A stretch of DNA of 10,651 nucleotides, from contig JAJYRX010000034.1 of the NCBI GenBank assembly GCA_021793875.1, positions 1 through 10,651 of the forward strand, read 5' to 3'. Made by a program: the position numbers and the translations under genes. Under the pieces are notes generated by a model, which was not told the DNA's origin, did not search any database, and was given only the letters and a program-made list of their open reading frames with translations. Shown here piece after piece: positions 1 through 6,582 of the stretch (position 1 is its first letter; each line of letters opens with the position of its first letter). Source of the DNA: Pseudomonadota bacterium. Lineage in GTDB: Bacteria > Pseudomonadota > Gammaproteobacteria > Burkholderiales > Burkholderiaceae_B.

Positions 1-9
1 TTTTACATA

Positions 10-1086
10 GTGCGCCTTATCGAGTCTTTACTATTTAAGAGTAAAAGAGCAGATTACTACGCGTATCTGGCCTATCTTTTACAAGGCTCTGATGGAAAAA
101 TTACTCTTAAGGGCATTTTCGCTCAAGATGCTGAGCGCTACTCAAGCAAAACCTTAAGAGGGCGCATGTCAAAACAATGGCTAAGACTTTACCAATCATC
201 AGGTGGTGATTTGTATTCCACCTGGATATGGCATTTACCTCATAACGAGCTAGTGCTAATAAGATTAGCTCAGTCTATGGGCAACCTGGCAATTATTAAC
301 ACCTTGTCAAGCATGTCGAGCGTGGTAAAGCTTATCCGACAGTCTGGTCATTTGCTATTAGATGCCATTTGGCCAGCATTAGTTGCAATTATGGTAGTTA
401 TATCCAGTGTGGTTGCGGTTCCTTATTTCACCTTGCCACGGTTAATGAGCACGTTTAATCAAGTAGAACCGCAATATTATGGGCCTCATGTAACGAATTT
501 GCTGTCTATGGGCTTGTTGGTAGACAAATATTTAATTTACGTAGTTATATTTGCCATACTGCTTTGCATATTCATATGGTGGTCTATACCCAATTTAGTG
601 GGCAAGCTACGCAGTGCGCTAGATAAGTTCTTATGGTGGGAAGTATATCGCCATGTGTCTGCATTACGATTCTTACTGTTTTTATCTATATCGCTGGATA
701 ATACAAGCATAACAACAACGAAATTAAGAACAGCACTTGTGCTACAGCGTCAGTGTGCAAATCCATGGTTAGGATTGCATATAGATCAAATGATAACAAG
801 CATAGATAAAGGTAAAGCAGGTTCTAGCTGCTTTAACACTGGACTTCTTTCAGCCGAAATGTTCTGGTTTTTTAGTGATGTAGAAGAAGCCCAGGATCTC
901 GGTAGGGCATTAACCCTAACTTCCATAAGGCTGAAAGATCATATTTTGCAAGTAATTAGACGTAAAGCGACGGTAACCAGATGGTTGTTACTGCTGGGTT
1001 GTGTTTTCTGGCTACTTACACTTGTTTTATGGCATTACGCGGCAATAGATGAGTTAAGAAGAGCTTTGACATATGCGTTTTCATAA
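10..1086 (+). CDS. Type IVb pilus inner-membrane platform protein (T2SS GspF / PilR-BfpE-TcpE family)
   Basis: This is probably the polytopic inner-membrane protein on which a type IV pilus assembles, linking the cytoplasmic assembly ATPase to the growing pilin fibre. The 358 residues begin with a soluble stretch carrying the family-like pattern KSKRADYYAYLAYLLQ near residue 11. Three membrane segments follow, at about 115-139, 173-195 and 325-345, with a second cytoplasmic domain at about 200-320, which is the usual GspF-like two-domain layout. The GTG start is inferred from the position of the N-terminal motif. The frame is open to the window edge, so a slightly longer protein cannot be excluded. 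A TAG at 8-10 in another frame could be the stop of an upstream gene overlapping this GTG by one base, which would fit the ATPase gene that usually precedes pilR, but that is inference. The next gene is a prepilin. Family placement is fairly secure; exact orthology to PilR is not. Confidence 0.8.
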   Translation: MRLIESLLFKSKRADYYAYLAYLLQGSDGKITLKGIFAQDAERYSSKTLRGRMSKQWLRLYQSSGGDLYSTWIWHLPHNELVLIRLAQSMGNLAIINTLSSMSSVVKLIRQSGHLLLDAIWPALVAIMVVISSVVAVPYFTLPRLMSTFNQVEPQYYGPHVTNLLSMGLLVDKYLIYVVIFAILLCIFIWWSIPNLVGKLRSALDKFLWWEVYRHVSALRFLLFLSISLDNTSITTTKLRTALVLQRQCANPWLGLHIDQMITSIDKGKAGSSCFNTGLLSAEMFWFFSDVEEAQDLGRALTLTSIRLKDHILQVIRRKATVTRWLLLLGCVFWLLTLVLWHYAAIDELRRALTYAFS

Positions 1087-1087
1087 T

Positions 1088-1129
1088 GTTGCGGGCGCAG
1101 CAACTGCAATTAATTAATCAATTTGCTGC
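1088..1129 (+). promoter_or_regulatory. Competing hairpins in the leader between the platform gene and the pilin gene
   Basis: Two mutually exclusive stems share bases. GTTGC at 1088-1092 pairs with GCAAC at 1100-1104. Alternatively GCAGCAA at 1097-1103 pairs with TTGCTGC at 1123-1129, a perfect 7-bp stem around a 19-nt loop. The second stem is followed by a T-rich run at 1130-1142. It could be a weak attenuator, or a processing or stabilising element that raises pilin mRNA relative to the upstream genes. The pairing is visible in the sequence; the function is inference. Confidence 0.35.
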
Positions 1130-1155
1130 TTCATTTATTTTTGGAGTGCAGGGTC

Positions 1156-1755
1156 ATGAAAAACAATACTAAATATTGTACATACAGCAATTTTCGTACA
1201 AAGTCTGTACATAAACAAAAGGGGCTGTCTTTGATAGAGGTTTCAATAGTAACCGCCATAGTTCTGTTGTTAGCTATTATTGCCATTCCTGCAGTTGGAT
1301 CTTATGTTGTTGAGAATAAGGTTCCTAAAGTTGGGGAGGAGCTAGCTAGGTTTGCACTACATACACAAATTAATGCTCAACCGGGATCATCTTTGCCATA
1401 TGCAGATATTAATACTGGTGTACTGGCAGGAATGGTAGAGGACTCTACAATTTTTGCCGTAACACGTAGTGGGTCCACTACACGCGTATTGCATGGGCTG
1501 GGGAATGATGGTGCAGTTGAGGTTGGGCCTTCCTCCTCAGGGGCAGGTTTTACAATAACACTAGATAAAGTTAACCATGCTGCATGTCCATCGCTTGCTT
1601 CTGTGCTTCAGAAAATCTCAGATCAAATAATTATTTCGTCTATGGCTAGTGGGGATACAACCGTAAAAAGCGACAGCATTTCATATAACGCGTTACAGGC
1701 TGAATCCAGTTGCACAAAAGGTGATCTAAATACCTTTATATTCACTATAAGCTAA
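1156..1755 (+). CDS. Type IVb major prepilin (PilS-like)
   Basis: This is the likely main structural subunit of the type IVb pilus. The 199-residue prepilin has a basic 23-residue leader ending in KQKG. Cleavage after Gly23 would give a mature pilin starting LSLIEV, with the conserved Glu at +5, followed by a hydrophobic helix to about residue 50. The long leader is a type IVb trait. Two cysteines in the C-terminal half, Cys144 and Cys186, could form the disulphide loop (D-region) typical of pilins. Start choice: ATG 1156 has GGAG at 1143-1146, 9 nt upstream. The in-frame TTG at 1123 would add 11 residues but lies inside a predicted stem and has no ribosome binding site. The gene sits between the platform gene and a PilV-like gene. 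It resembles PilS of R64-type pili, but the globular domain is not one I recognise individually. Confidence 0.82.
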   Translation: MKNNTKYCTYSNFRTKSVHKQKGLSLIEVSIVTAIVLLLAIIAIPAVGSYVVENKVPKVGEELARFALHTQINAQPGSSLPYADINTGVLAGMVEDSTIFAVTRSGSTTRVLHGLGNDGAVEVGPSSSGAGFTITLDKVNHAACPSLASVLQKISDQIIISSMASGDTTVKSDSISYNALQAESSCTKGDLNTFIFTIS

Positions 1756-1757
1756 TT

Positions 1758-2771
1758 ATGAGCAGGCAACAGGGACTCGCTTTCACAGAGCTAGTGGTGG
1801 TTGCGCTTATTACCATGCTGGCTACCATATGGGTTAGCCAGCTAATGGTAAATAGCCTGAATGATGCACAAGCACGTACAAGTGCCTACTGGATGGTAGG
1901 TTTACGAAATGCTACACATAAATATTTAACAAAATACGGCTTAGAAATAAAAATGGCGGCAACTACTTCTGATCTATATAGCAAAGGCTATGTAGATTGG
2001 TCTGAACCAGAGTTTTTAGAGTTGGTTCAAGACAATCTTTTGTCTCCAGGATACCCACTATCTAATGCTCTTATAAAAGAGGCTAAGGTCACTATTTTGC
2101 GAGAAGGAGATTGTCCTGGTGAGATGTGCCAACTATCAGCTGTTGTTTATTCGTCTGAGCCTGTCCTTAATAAACAAGGGGTTGTAGACTCTAATTCAAT
2201 CGCTCAATGGCTTATAGCTGCCGATGGAAAGGGTGGTTTTGTAAGGCCTGGTAGGCACACAGAGCTTTCTGGCGCCACATTTAAGTTCAATAACCCTTTA
2301 AATAATGGTAAACACCTTCCAAGCGGTACAGTGGCTTTAGCTGTTACCCATGAAGATCTTTATAATGACTGGCTTGTAGTTGGTGACCACCGTGACCCAA
2401 TGTTTAATAATAGTGTGTCAGTTGGTGGTGGCATGAATGTGCAGTCAGATTTAAGTTTAAACGGCGAGCTAGCATTAAATAAAGTTGCTCAGCAGCATAA
2501 TTCATGTACACGTGTGGGCTCCTTTGCTAGAGACAACAACGGGAACCTTCTTTCCTGTAACCAAGGTGTATGGTCCGCAGTTGGTCGCACCCCAGGTGGC
2601 TACTCCATTAACTCCGTCTATGGTTGTAAGGGATACGACGGCAGGTCCACTGCAAATCCAGTAACCGGATCCTGTAGTTGCCCAATAGGCGCTCTGCCAG
2701 TCAAGGTGTCCGAGGGTATGGCTGGAGTGGCATCAAATGGTGTAACGGTAGGCTACATATGTGTTAATTAA
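1758..2771 (+). CDS. pilV: PilV-like minor pilin / pilus tip adhesin (shufflon N-terminal family)
   Basis: This is a probable minor pilin that sits at the pilus tip and contacts the target surface. The 337-residue protein starts with a very short prepilin leader (MSRQQG). Processing would leave LAFTEL, with Glu at +5, and a membrane helix at about residues 9-31. The body matches the PilV plan: a long beta-rich stalk, then near residue 250 the signature Cys-x(5-7)-FARDNNGNLLSC and GVWSAVG, followed by Gly-Gly-Tyr. In PilV proteins the variable C-terminal segment begins near there. The tail here holds Cys290, Cys306, Cys308 and Cys335 around a TGSCSCP motif, suggesting disulphide bonding in the periplasm. 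The gene starts 2 nt after the pilin stop without a clear Shine-Dalgarno sequence, implying translational coupling. No alternative C-terminal cassettes or recombinase gene follow, so the end looks fixed. PilV assignment rests on motif recall, not alignment. Confidence 0.8.
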   Translation: MSRQQGLAFTELVVVALITMLATIWVSQLMVNSLNDAQARTSAYWMVGLRNATHKYLTKYGLEIKMAATTSDLYSKGYVDWSEPEFLELVQDNLLSPGYPLSNALIKEAKVTILREGDCPGEMCQLSAVVYSSEPVLNKQGVVDSNSIAQWLIAADGKGGFVRPGRHTELSGATFKFNNPLNNGKHLPSGTVALAVTHEDLYNDWLVVGDHRDPMFNNSVSVGGGMNVQSDLSLNGELALNKVAQQHNSCTRVGSFARDNNGNLLSCNQGVWSAVGRTPGGYSINSVYGCKGYDGRSTANPVTGSCSCPIGALPVKVSEGMAGVASNGVTVGYICVN

Positions 2772-2783
2772 TATCGTTATAAT
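2755..2783 (+). promoter_or_regulatory. Putative alaS promoter
   Basis: A perfect -10 hexamer TATAAT lies at 2778-2783, just after the pilV stop. The -35 region 17 bp upstream (ACATAT at 2755-2760, within the end of pilV) is poor. Transcription would start near 2790, giving an untranslated leader of about 55 nt before alaS. It makes sense for alaS to have its own promoter, separate from the pilus operon, but the weak -35 leaves this uncertain. Confidence 0.45.
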
Positions 2784-2813
2784 CAATAGTTAACTGCCTA
2801 ATTCCGGCTATTG
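2784..2813 (+). promoter_or_regulatory. Palindromic elements at the predicted alaS transcription start
   Basis: The 8-bp perfect palindrome AGTTAACT at 2788-2795 is centred on the start point predicted from the TATAAT box. It lies inside a wider inverted repeat, CAATAG at 2784-2789 and CTATTG at 2808-2813. In E. coli, alanyl-tRNA synthetase represses its own gene by binding a palindrome flanking the transcription start. A similar role here is inference from position only. Confidence 0.3.
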
Positions 2814-2844
2814 TGTTTAATAAAAAATTTCTTTTTCACAGCTC

Positions 2845-5466
2845 ATGAAAACCTCCGAGATTCGCCAAAAATTTCTCTCTTTTTTTGAAGAACGAGGGCA
2901 TCATATAGTGCCTTCATCTTCTTTGGTGCCATCCAACGACCCTACGCTTCTCTTTACCAACGCAGGTATGGTGCAGTTTAAAGATGTATTTACTGGCAAC
3001 GAGGTCAGGCCATATAAGCGGGCTACATCATCGCAAAGGTGTGTTAGGGCTGGTGGCAAACATAACGACCTGGAAAATGTAGGGTATACAGCACGCCATC
3101 ATACATTTTTCGAAATGCTTGGTAACTTTAGTTTTGGTGATTATTTCAAGCGCGAGGCAATAAATTACGCGTGGGAGCTTCTAACCAAAGTGTACGGTCT
3201 TCCTGCCAATAAGCTATGGGTTACTGTTTACCATGAAGATAATGAAGCGTACGATATCTGGGCAAATGAAATTGGTGTGCCACACGACAGAATAATACGT
3301 ATAGGCGATGACGAGGGGGGCAAATATAGTTCTGATAACTTTTGGCAAATGGCCGATACTGGTCCATGTGGTCCTTGTTCCGAAATTTTTTATGACCATG
3401 GGCCAGCTATATGGGGCGGCCCTCCAGGGTCTGAGGATGAAGACGGAGACCGTTACATAGAAATATGGAATCTTGTGTTCATGCAGTTTGATCGACAAGC
3501 AGATGGAACCATGGTGCCATTGCCTAAACCATGTGTCGATACAGGAATGGGTCTTGAACGTATAGCCGCGGTATTGCAAAACGTTCAATCTAATTACCAA
3601 ATAGACTTATTCCAAGATCTAATTAAAAGCGTTGCCGAGCATACTAATACAACCGATCTGGAAAATAATTCTTTAAAAGTAATAGCAGATCATATACGAG
3701 CCTGTTGTTTTCTGATTATTGATGGCGTTATTCCAGGGAACGAAGGCCGAGGTTATGTTCTAAGGCGCATTATCAGGCGTGCTCTAAGGCACGGTCACAA
3801 GCTTGGTGAGACACAGCCGTTTTTTTATAAGCTTGTATATAGCTTGGCTTGTCTTATGGGCGATGCTTATCCCGAATTAAAAGATCAACAGGAACGAATA
3901 GAAAGCGTACTTCGTCAGGAGGAAGAGCGTTTTATTCTTACTCTTGAGCACGGCATGAAAATACTAGACGCAGAACTGTCTGGGCTAAAAGAAGGCGACA
4001 CATTAGACGGTAGAACTGCTTTTCTTCTGTACGACACCTATGGGTTTCCCATAGATTTAACTGCAGACATATGTCGAGAACTATCGGTAGAAGTTGATTT
4101 TGCAGGCTTTGACCAATCCATGCAAAAGCAGCGTGAACTTGCCAGAGCTTCGGGTAAGTTTAAAGATACAGCTAGTATTTCATACTCTGGTGCGGAAACT
4201 GCCTTTCACGGTTACGACCTTCTAGAAACCAAAGGACAAGTTACTGCCCTTTACAATAAGGGCGGAACTGCCGTAGATAGTCTTTCTGAAGGTCAAGACG
4301 GCATAGTTGTCCTTGACAACACTCCTTTCTATGCGGAGGCTGGTGGTCAGGTTGGTGATCAAGGCGTTCTAAGCTCTTTAAATATGAGCTTTAATGTGTC
4401 TGATACACAAAAAATACAAGATAAAGTGTTTGGTCATCATGGTGTTGTTCTAAATGGCACTATATCTATCGGAGATGTTGTTTATGCCAAGGTAGACGCT
4501 GCTTTACGATCAAGCACTGTACGTAACCATTCGGCCACTCACTTAATGCACAAGGCGTTACGTCAAGTGCTGGGTTCTCATGTGCAGCAAAGGGGGTCTC
4601 TGGTCGATGCAGAGAAAACCCGTTTTGATTTTTCACACGATGCGCCGCTTTCCGATAAGCAAATTAATGAAATAGAAAATATTGTTAATGCAGAAATACT
4701 TTCTAACACGCCGGTAAGTGCGAATCTCATGTCATATGACAATGCTATAGCAGAGGGTGCTGTGGCGTTGTTTGGTGAAAAGTATGAGGATGAGGTTCGT
4801 GTATTAGATATAGGTTTTTCCCGTGAGCTGTGCGGTGGCACGCATGTGAGGTTTACTGGTGATATTGGCCTTTTCAAAATAATTTCGCAAGGAAGTGTAG
4901 CGTCAGGCATCAGACGTATAGAAGCGGTAACAGGTATGCATGCACTTAAGTGGGTGCAAGATTCCATATCTTCGCTGAATCAGATTGCAGCAGCTCTAAA
5001 AACATCTTCTGACAAAGTTGTCGATCGTATTGATAACTTGCAAGAACAATTGAAAGTCACAGAACGTGAGAGAGATCAACTGAAAGACCGTCTAACCTCG
5101 GCTGCTAGCGACAATCTTCTAGAAAAGGCTATAAAGCTTAACTCCGAGACTAGTCTTCTTGTTGCTTCACTAGATGGGGTGGACGCAAAACGGTTGCGTG
5201 CAATGACTGATAAAGCTAAAGATGCCCTTAAATCTGGTGTTGTGGTGCTTGCTGGAGTATCTAATGGCAAAATTAGTTTGGTTGCAGGTGTAACACCTAA
5301 CCTGACTACAACAGTTAAAGCAGGTGAGCTGATTTCCATGGTTGCTGAGCAGGTGGGTGGCAAAGGCGGTGGCAGGCCCGATATGGCCATGGGTGGAGGA
5401 GTATCAGTAAAAGATCTTCCAACTGCGTTAAATAGCGTTAAACCATGGGTTTCAGGAAAGCTTTGA
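2845..5466 (+). CDS. alaS: Alanyl-tRNA synthetase
   Basis: A class II aminoacyl-tRNA synthetase that charges tRNA-Ala with alanine in the cytoplasm and clears mischarged Ser and Gly. The 873 residues match the usual length (about 875). The N-terminal catalytic core shows motif 2 (Arg68 through the Asn-Asp-Leu-Glu-Asn and RHHTFFEMLGNFSFGDYF stretch, residues 68-98) and motif 3 (DTGMGLERIAA, about 232-242). The editing domain has the zinc-type residues His562 and His566 (NHSATH) and Cys663 and His667 (CGGTH). The C-Ala domain carries the glycine-rich GGKGGGRPDMAMGGG near residues 838-852, after a coiled-coil stretch around 725-755. The start at MKTSEIRQKF is fixed by family conservation, although no Shine-Dalgarno sequence precedes it. 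A TusA-family gene follows after 23 nt and is probably co-transcribed. The gene is intact. Confidence 0.99.
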   Translation: MKTSEIRQKFLSFFEERGHHIVPSSSLVPSNDPTLLFTNAGMVQFKDVFTGNEVRPYKRATSSQRCVRAGGKHNDLENVGYTARHHTFFEMLGNFSFGDYFKREAINYAWELLTKVYGLPANKLWVTVYHEDNEAYDIWANEIGVPHDRIIRIGDDEGGKYSSDNFWQMADTGPCGPCSEIFYDHGPAIWGGPPGSEDEDGDRYIEIWNLVFMQFDRQADGTMVPLPKPCVDTGMGLERIAAVLQNVQSNYQIDLFQDLIKSVAEHTNTTDLENNSLKVIADHIRACCFLIIDGVIPGNEGRGYVLRRIIRRALRHGHKLGETQPFFYKLVYSLACLMGDAYPELKDQQERIESVLRQEEERFILTLEHGMKILDAELSGLKEGDTLDGRTAFLLYDTYGFPIDLTADICRELSVEVDFAGFDQSMQKQRELARASGKFKDTASISYSGAETAFHGYDLLETKGQVTALYNKGGTAVDSLSEGQDGIVVLDNTPFYAEAGGQVGDQGVLSSLNMSFNVSDTQKIQDKVFGHHGVVLNGTISIGDVVYAKVDAALRSSTVRNHSATHLMHKALRQVLGSHVQQRGSLVDAEKTRFDFSHDAPLSDKQINEIENIVNAEILSNTPVSANLMSYDNAIAEGAVALFGEKYEDEVRVLDIGFSRELCGGTHVRFTGDIGLFKIISQGSVASGIRRIEAVTGMHALKWVQDSISSLNQIAAALKTSSDKVVDRIDNLQEQLKVTERERDQLKDRLTSAASDNLLEKAIKLNSETSLLVASLDGVDAKRLRAMTDKAKDALKSGVVVLAGVSNGKISLVAGVTPNLTTTVKAGELISMVAEQVGGKGGGRPDMAMGGGVSVKDLPTALNSVKPWVSGKL

Positions 5467-5489
5467 ACTATAAATAAGTACTAATAGTT

Positions 5490-5735
5490 ATGGAAACAAA
5501 TATACCTACGCCCGATCAACTCGTTGATGCTAGTGGGCTTACATGTCCTTTACCCATATTGCGTGCAAAAAAAGCTTTATCTCAAATGCAAAGTGGTGAG
5601 ATACTAAAAGTAATTACTACTGATGATCATGCTGCTGGTGATTTTCAGGCGTTTTGTGCCCAGTCGGGGAATGAGTTATTGGCACAAAAACAATTATCAA
5701 ACAATGTAACTGAGCACTATCTTAAACGGCGCTAA
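5490..5735 (+). CDS. tusA: TusA-family sulfurtransferase (sulfur carrier)
   Basis: A small cytoplasmic protein that accepts persulfide sulfur on a cysteine and passes it on. In E. coli TusA this relays sulfur from IscS towards 2-thiouridine in tRNA wobble bases; other family members serve other sulfur pathways. At 81 residues it equals E. coli TusA in length. It has the family CPxP motif (CPLP) with the catalytic cysteine at residue 19, preceded by DASGLT, and a second cysteine at residue 56, both at the same positions as I recall in E. coli TusA. The fold signature continues with SGEILKVITTDDHAAGDF. It follows alaS by 23 nt with no promoter or clear ribosome binding site, and a strong terminator lies just downstream, so alaS and this gene form one unit. 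Which sulfur pathway it feeds cannot be told here; the symbol is by family. Confidence 0.9.
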   Translation: METNIPTPDQLVDASGLTCPLPILRAKKALSQMQSGEILKVITTDDHAAGDFQAFCAQSGNELLAQKQLSNNVTEHYLKRR

Positions 5736-5768
5736 CAACTAGCCGAACAAACAGAAGGTTAACTTTTT

Positions 5769-5800
5769 AAGCCAGAATGCACATTCTGGCTTTTTTATTT
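5769..5800 (+). terminator. Strong intrinsic terminator after alaS-tusA
   Basis: GCCAGAAT at 5771-5778 pairs perfectly with ATTCTGGC at 5783-5790 around a GCAC tetraloop. Two further A-T pairs (5769-5770 with 5791-5792) extend the stem. The stem is followed by TTTTTTATTT at 5791-5800. On the opposite strand no U-run follows the stem, so it acts in the + direction and ends the alaS-tusA transcript before the ectoine operon. Confidence 0.93.
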
Positions 5801-5910
5801 GGGTATTGTTTTGTTACGTATAGATAACATTTGATGAAATGTGTCTATATTAATGGTTATCTCTCTATAAGATATTGATTTATAAGATTAAATTGTAGAT
5901 ATTTTGCTGT
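5801..5910 (+). promoter_or_regulatory. AT-rich upstream region of the ectoine operon with inverted and direct repeats
   Basis: This non-coding stretch lies between the terminator and the ect promoter. It contains a perfect 7-bp inverted repeat, AGATAAC at 5822-5828 and GTTATCT at 5856-5862, spaced by 27 nt. A related motif, ATGTGTCTATA, begins at 5839 between the arms. The 8-bp direct repeat TATAAGAT occurs at 5866-5873 and 5881-5888 (15-bp period). These are candidate sites for a regulator of the osmoprotectant operon, and the AT-richness would suit a nucleoid protein. No known operator was recognised. A 14-codon ORF at 5834-5878 lacks a ribosome binding site and is not called. Confidence 0.3.
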
Positions 5911-5939
5911 TTGACATAGGTATTTTGTAGGCATATGAT
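5911..5939 (+). promoter_or_regulatory. Sigma70-type promoter of ectABCD
   Basis: A consensus -35 TTGACA at 5911-5916 and a -10 TATGAT at 5934-5939 (one mismatch to TATAAT) are separated by the optimal 17 bp. Transcription would start near 5946, giving a leader of about 40 nt before the ectA GTG. It is the best-matching promoter in the window. Osmotic induction of ect promoters is well established, but nothing in this sequence proves it here. Confidence 0.8.
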
Positions 5940-5985
5940 TTGAGTAGAAATTATTTCAACTAAACAAATTTAAAAGGCTTAACAA

Positions 5986-6531
5986 GTGACTATTAAAGAC
6001 CAAACCGCAGCGGCAAGAGCAATCTCAGTGCCGGCCGGATTGGTGTTCCGCAAGCCAACTAGGCAAGACGGGTATTCAATCTACAAGCTTATAAAGCAGT
6101 GCCCTCCACTGGATTTGAATTCAACATATACATACCTTTTGCTATCAGAGCACTTTGCAGACTCTTGCATAATTGCAGAGCTAGATAATGAGATAGTTGG
6201 ATATATATCAGCGTATATACATCCAGATAAAAATGATGTTCTGTTTGTTTGGCAGGTAGCAGTGCATAGCAAGGCTAGGGGATATGGTCTTGGTACAACC
6301 ATGTTGCAAGAGCTTTTCAAGCGTTCTTCCATGGCAAATATTAGGTTCGTAGAAACCACAGTTGGCCCTGAAAATAAGGCATCGCGCAAGATGTTTGCGC
6401 GGTTCGCAGAAGGTTTTGGCGCCTCTGTGAAGGAGCGTGAGTATTTTGAGTCTGATTTATTCGGTCCGCAAAACCATGAGGATGAGAACCTTCTACGTAT
6501 AGGGCCAGTAGGTGAAACTCACGCTGCATAA
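5986..6531 (+). CDS. ectA: L-2,4-diaminobutyrate N-acetyltransferase (EctA)
   Basis: EctA transfers acetyl from acetyl-CoA to L-2,4-diaminobutyrate, giving N-gamma-acetyl-diaminobutyrate, the second step of ectoine synthesis in the cytoplasm. The 181 residues form a GNAT fold. The acetyl-CoA loop is RGYGLG at residues 98-103, after the VWQVAV strand. EctA-type features are FRKPTRQDG near residue 21, CPPLDLNSTY at 39-48, ETTVGPENKASR near 123-134 and FGPQNHEDE near 159. The start is GTG, with AAAAGG at 5972-5977 placed 8 nt upstream. An in-frame TAA at 5980-5982 rules out an earlier start. It is the first gene of ectABCD and is separated from ectB by 51 nt. The length is normal and there is no sign of damage. 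Confidence 0.97.
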   Translation: MTIKDQTAAARAISVPAGLVFRKPTRQDGYSIYKLIKQCPPLDLNSTYTYLLLSEHFADSCIIAELDNEIVGYISAYIHPDKNDVLFVWQVAVHSKARGYGLGTTMLQELFKRSSMANIRFVETTVGPENKASRKMFARFAEGFGASVKEREYFESDLFGPQNHEDENLLRIGPVGETHAA

Positions 6532-6582
6532 CACGTTGATCTACTTTATATAAAACATTATTTCAAGCATCAAAGGTAATTC

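Noticed and set aside
1123..1155. TTG start extending the major prepilin by 11 residues
   Set aside because: It lies within a predicted stem without a Shine-Dalgarno sequence; ATG 1156 has GGAG upstream and gives a normal type IVb leader.
2772..2844. Terminator between pilV and alaS
   Set aside because: The only stem (CAATAG/CTATTG) is 6 bp, AT-rich and has an 18-nt loop, and no U-run follows directly.
3214..3600. Minus-strand ORF of 128 residues inside alaS
   Set aside because: It is a shadow of the AlaRS catalytic core on the other strand, with no recognisable domain.
4578..5390. Two minus-strand ORFs opposite the 3' half of alaS
   Set aside because: They overlap the conserved editing and C-Ala domains, have no initiation signals and show low-complexity shadow composition.
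5834..5878. 14-codon ORF in the ect upstream region
   Set aside because: It has no ribosome binding site and lies upstream of the predicted ect transcription start, so it would not be on that mRNA.
6532..6582. Possible internal promoter between ectA and ectB (TTGATC at 6536)
   Set aside because: No acceptable -10 hexamer lies at 16-18 bp spacing; the gap is short and ectB has its own good ribosome binding site.
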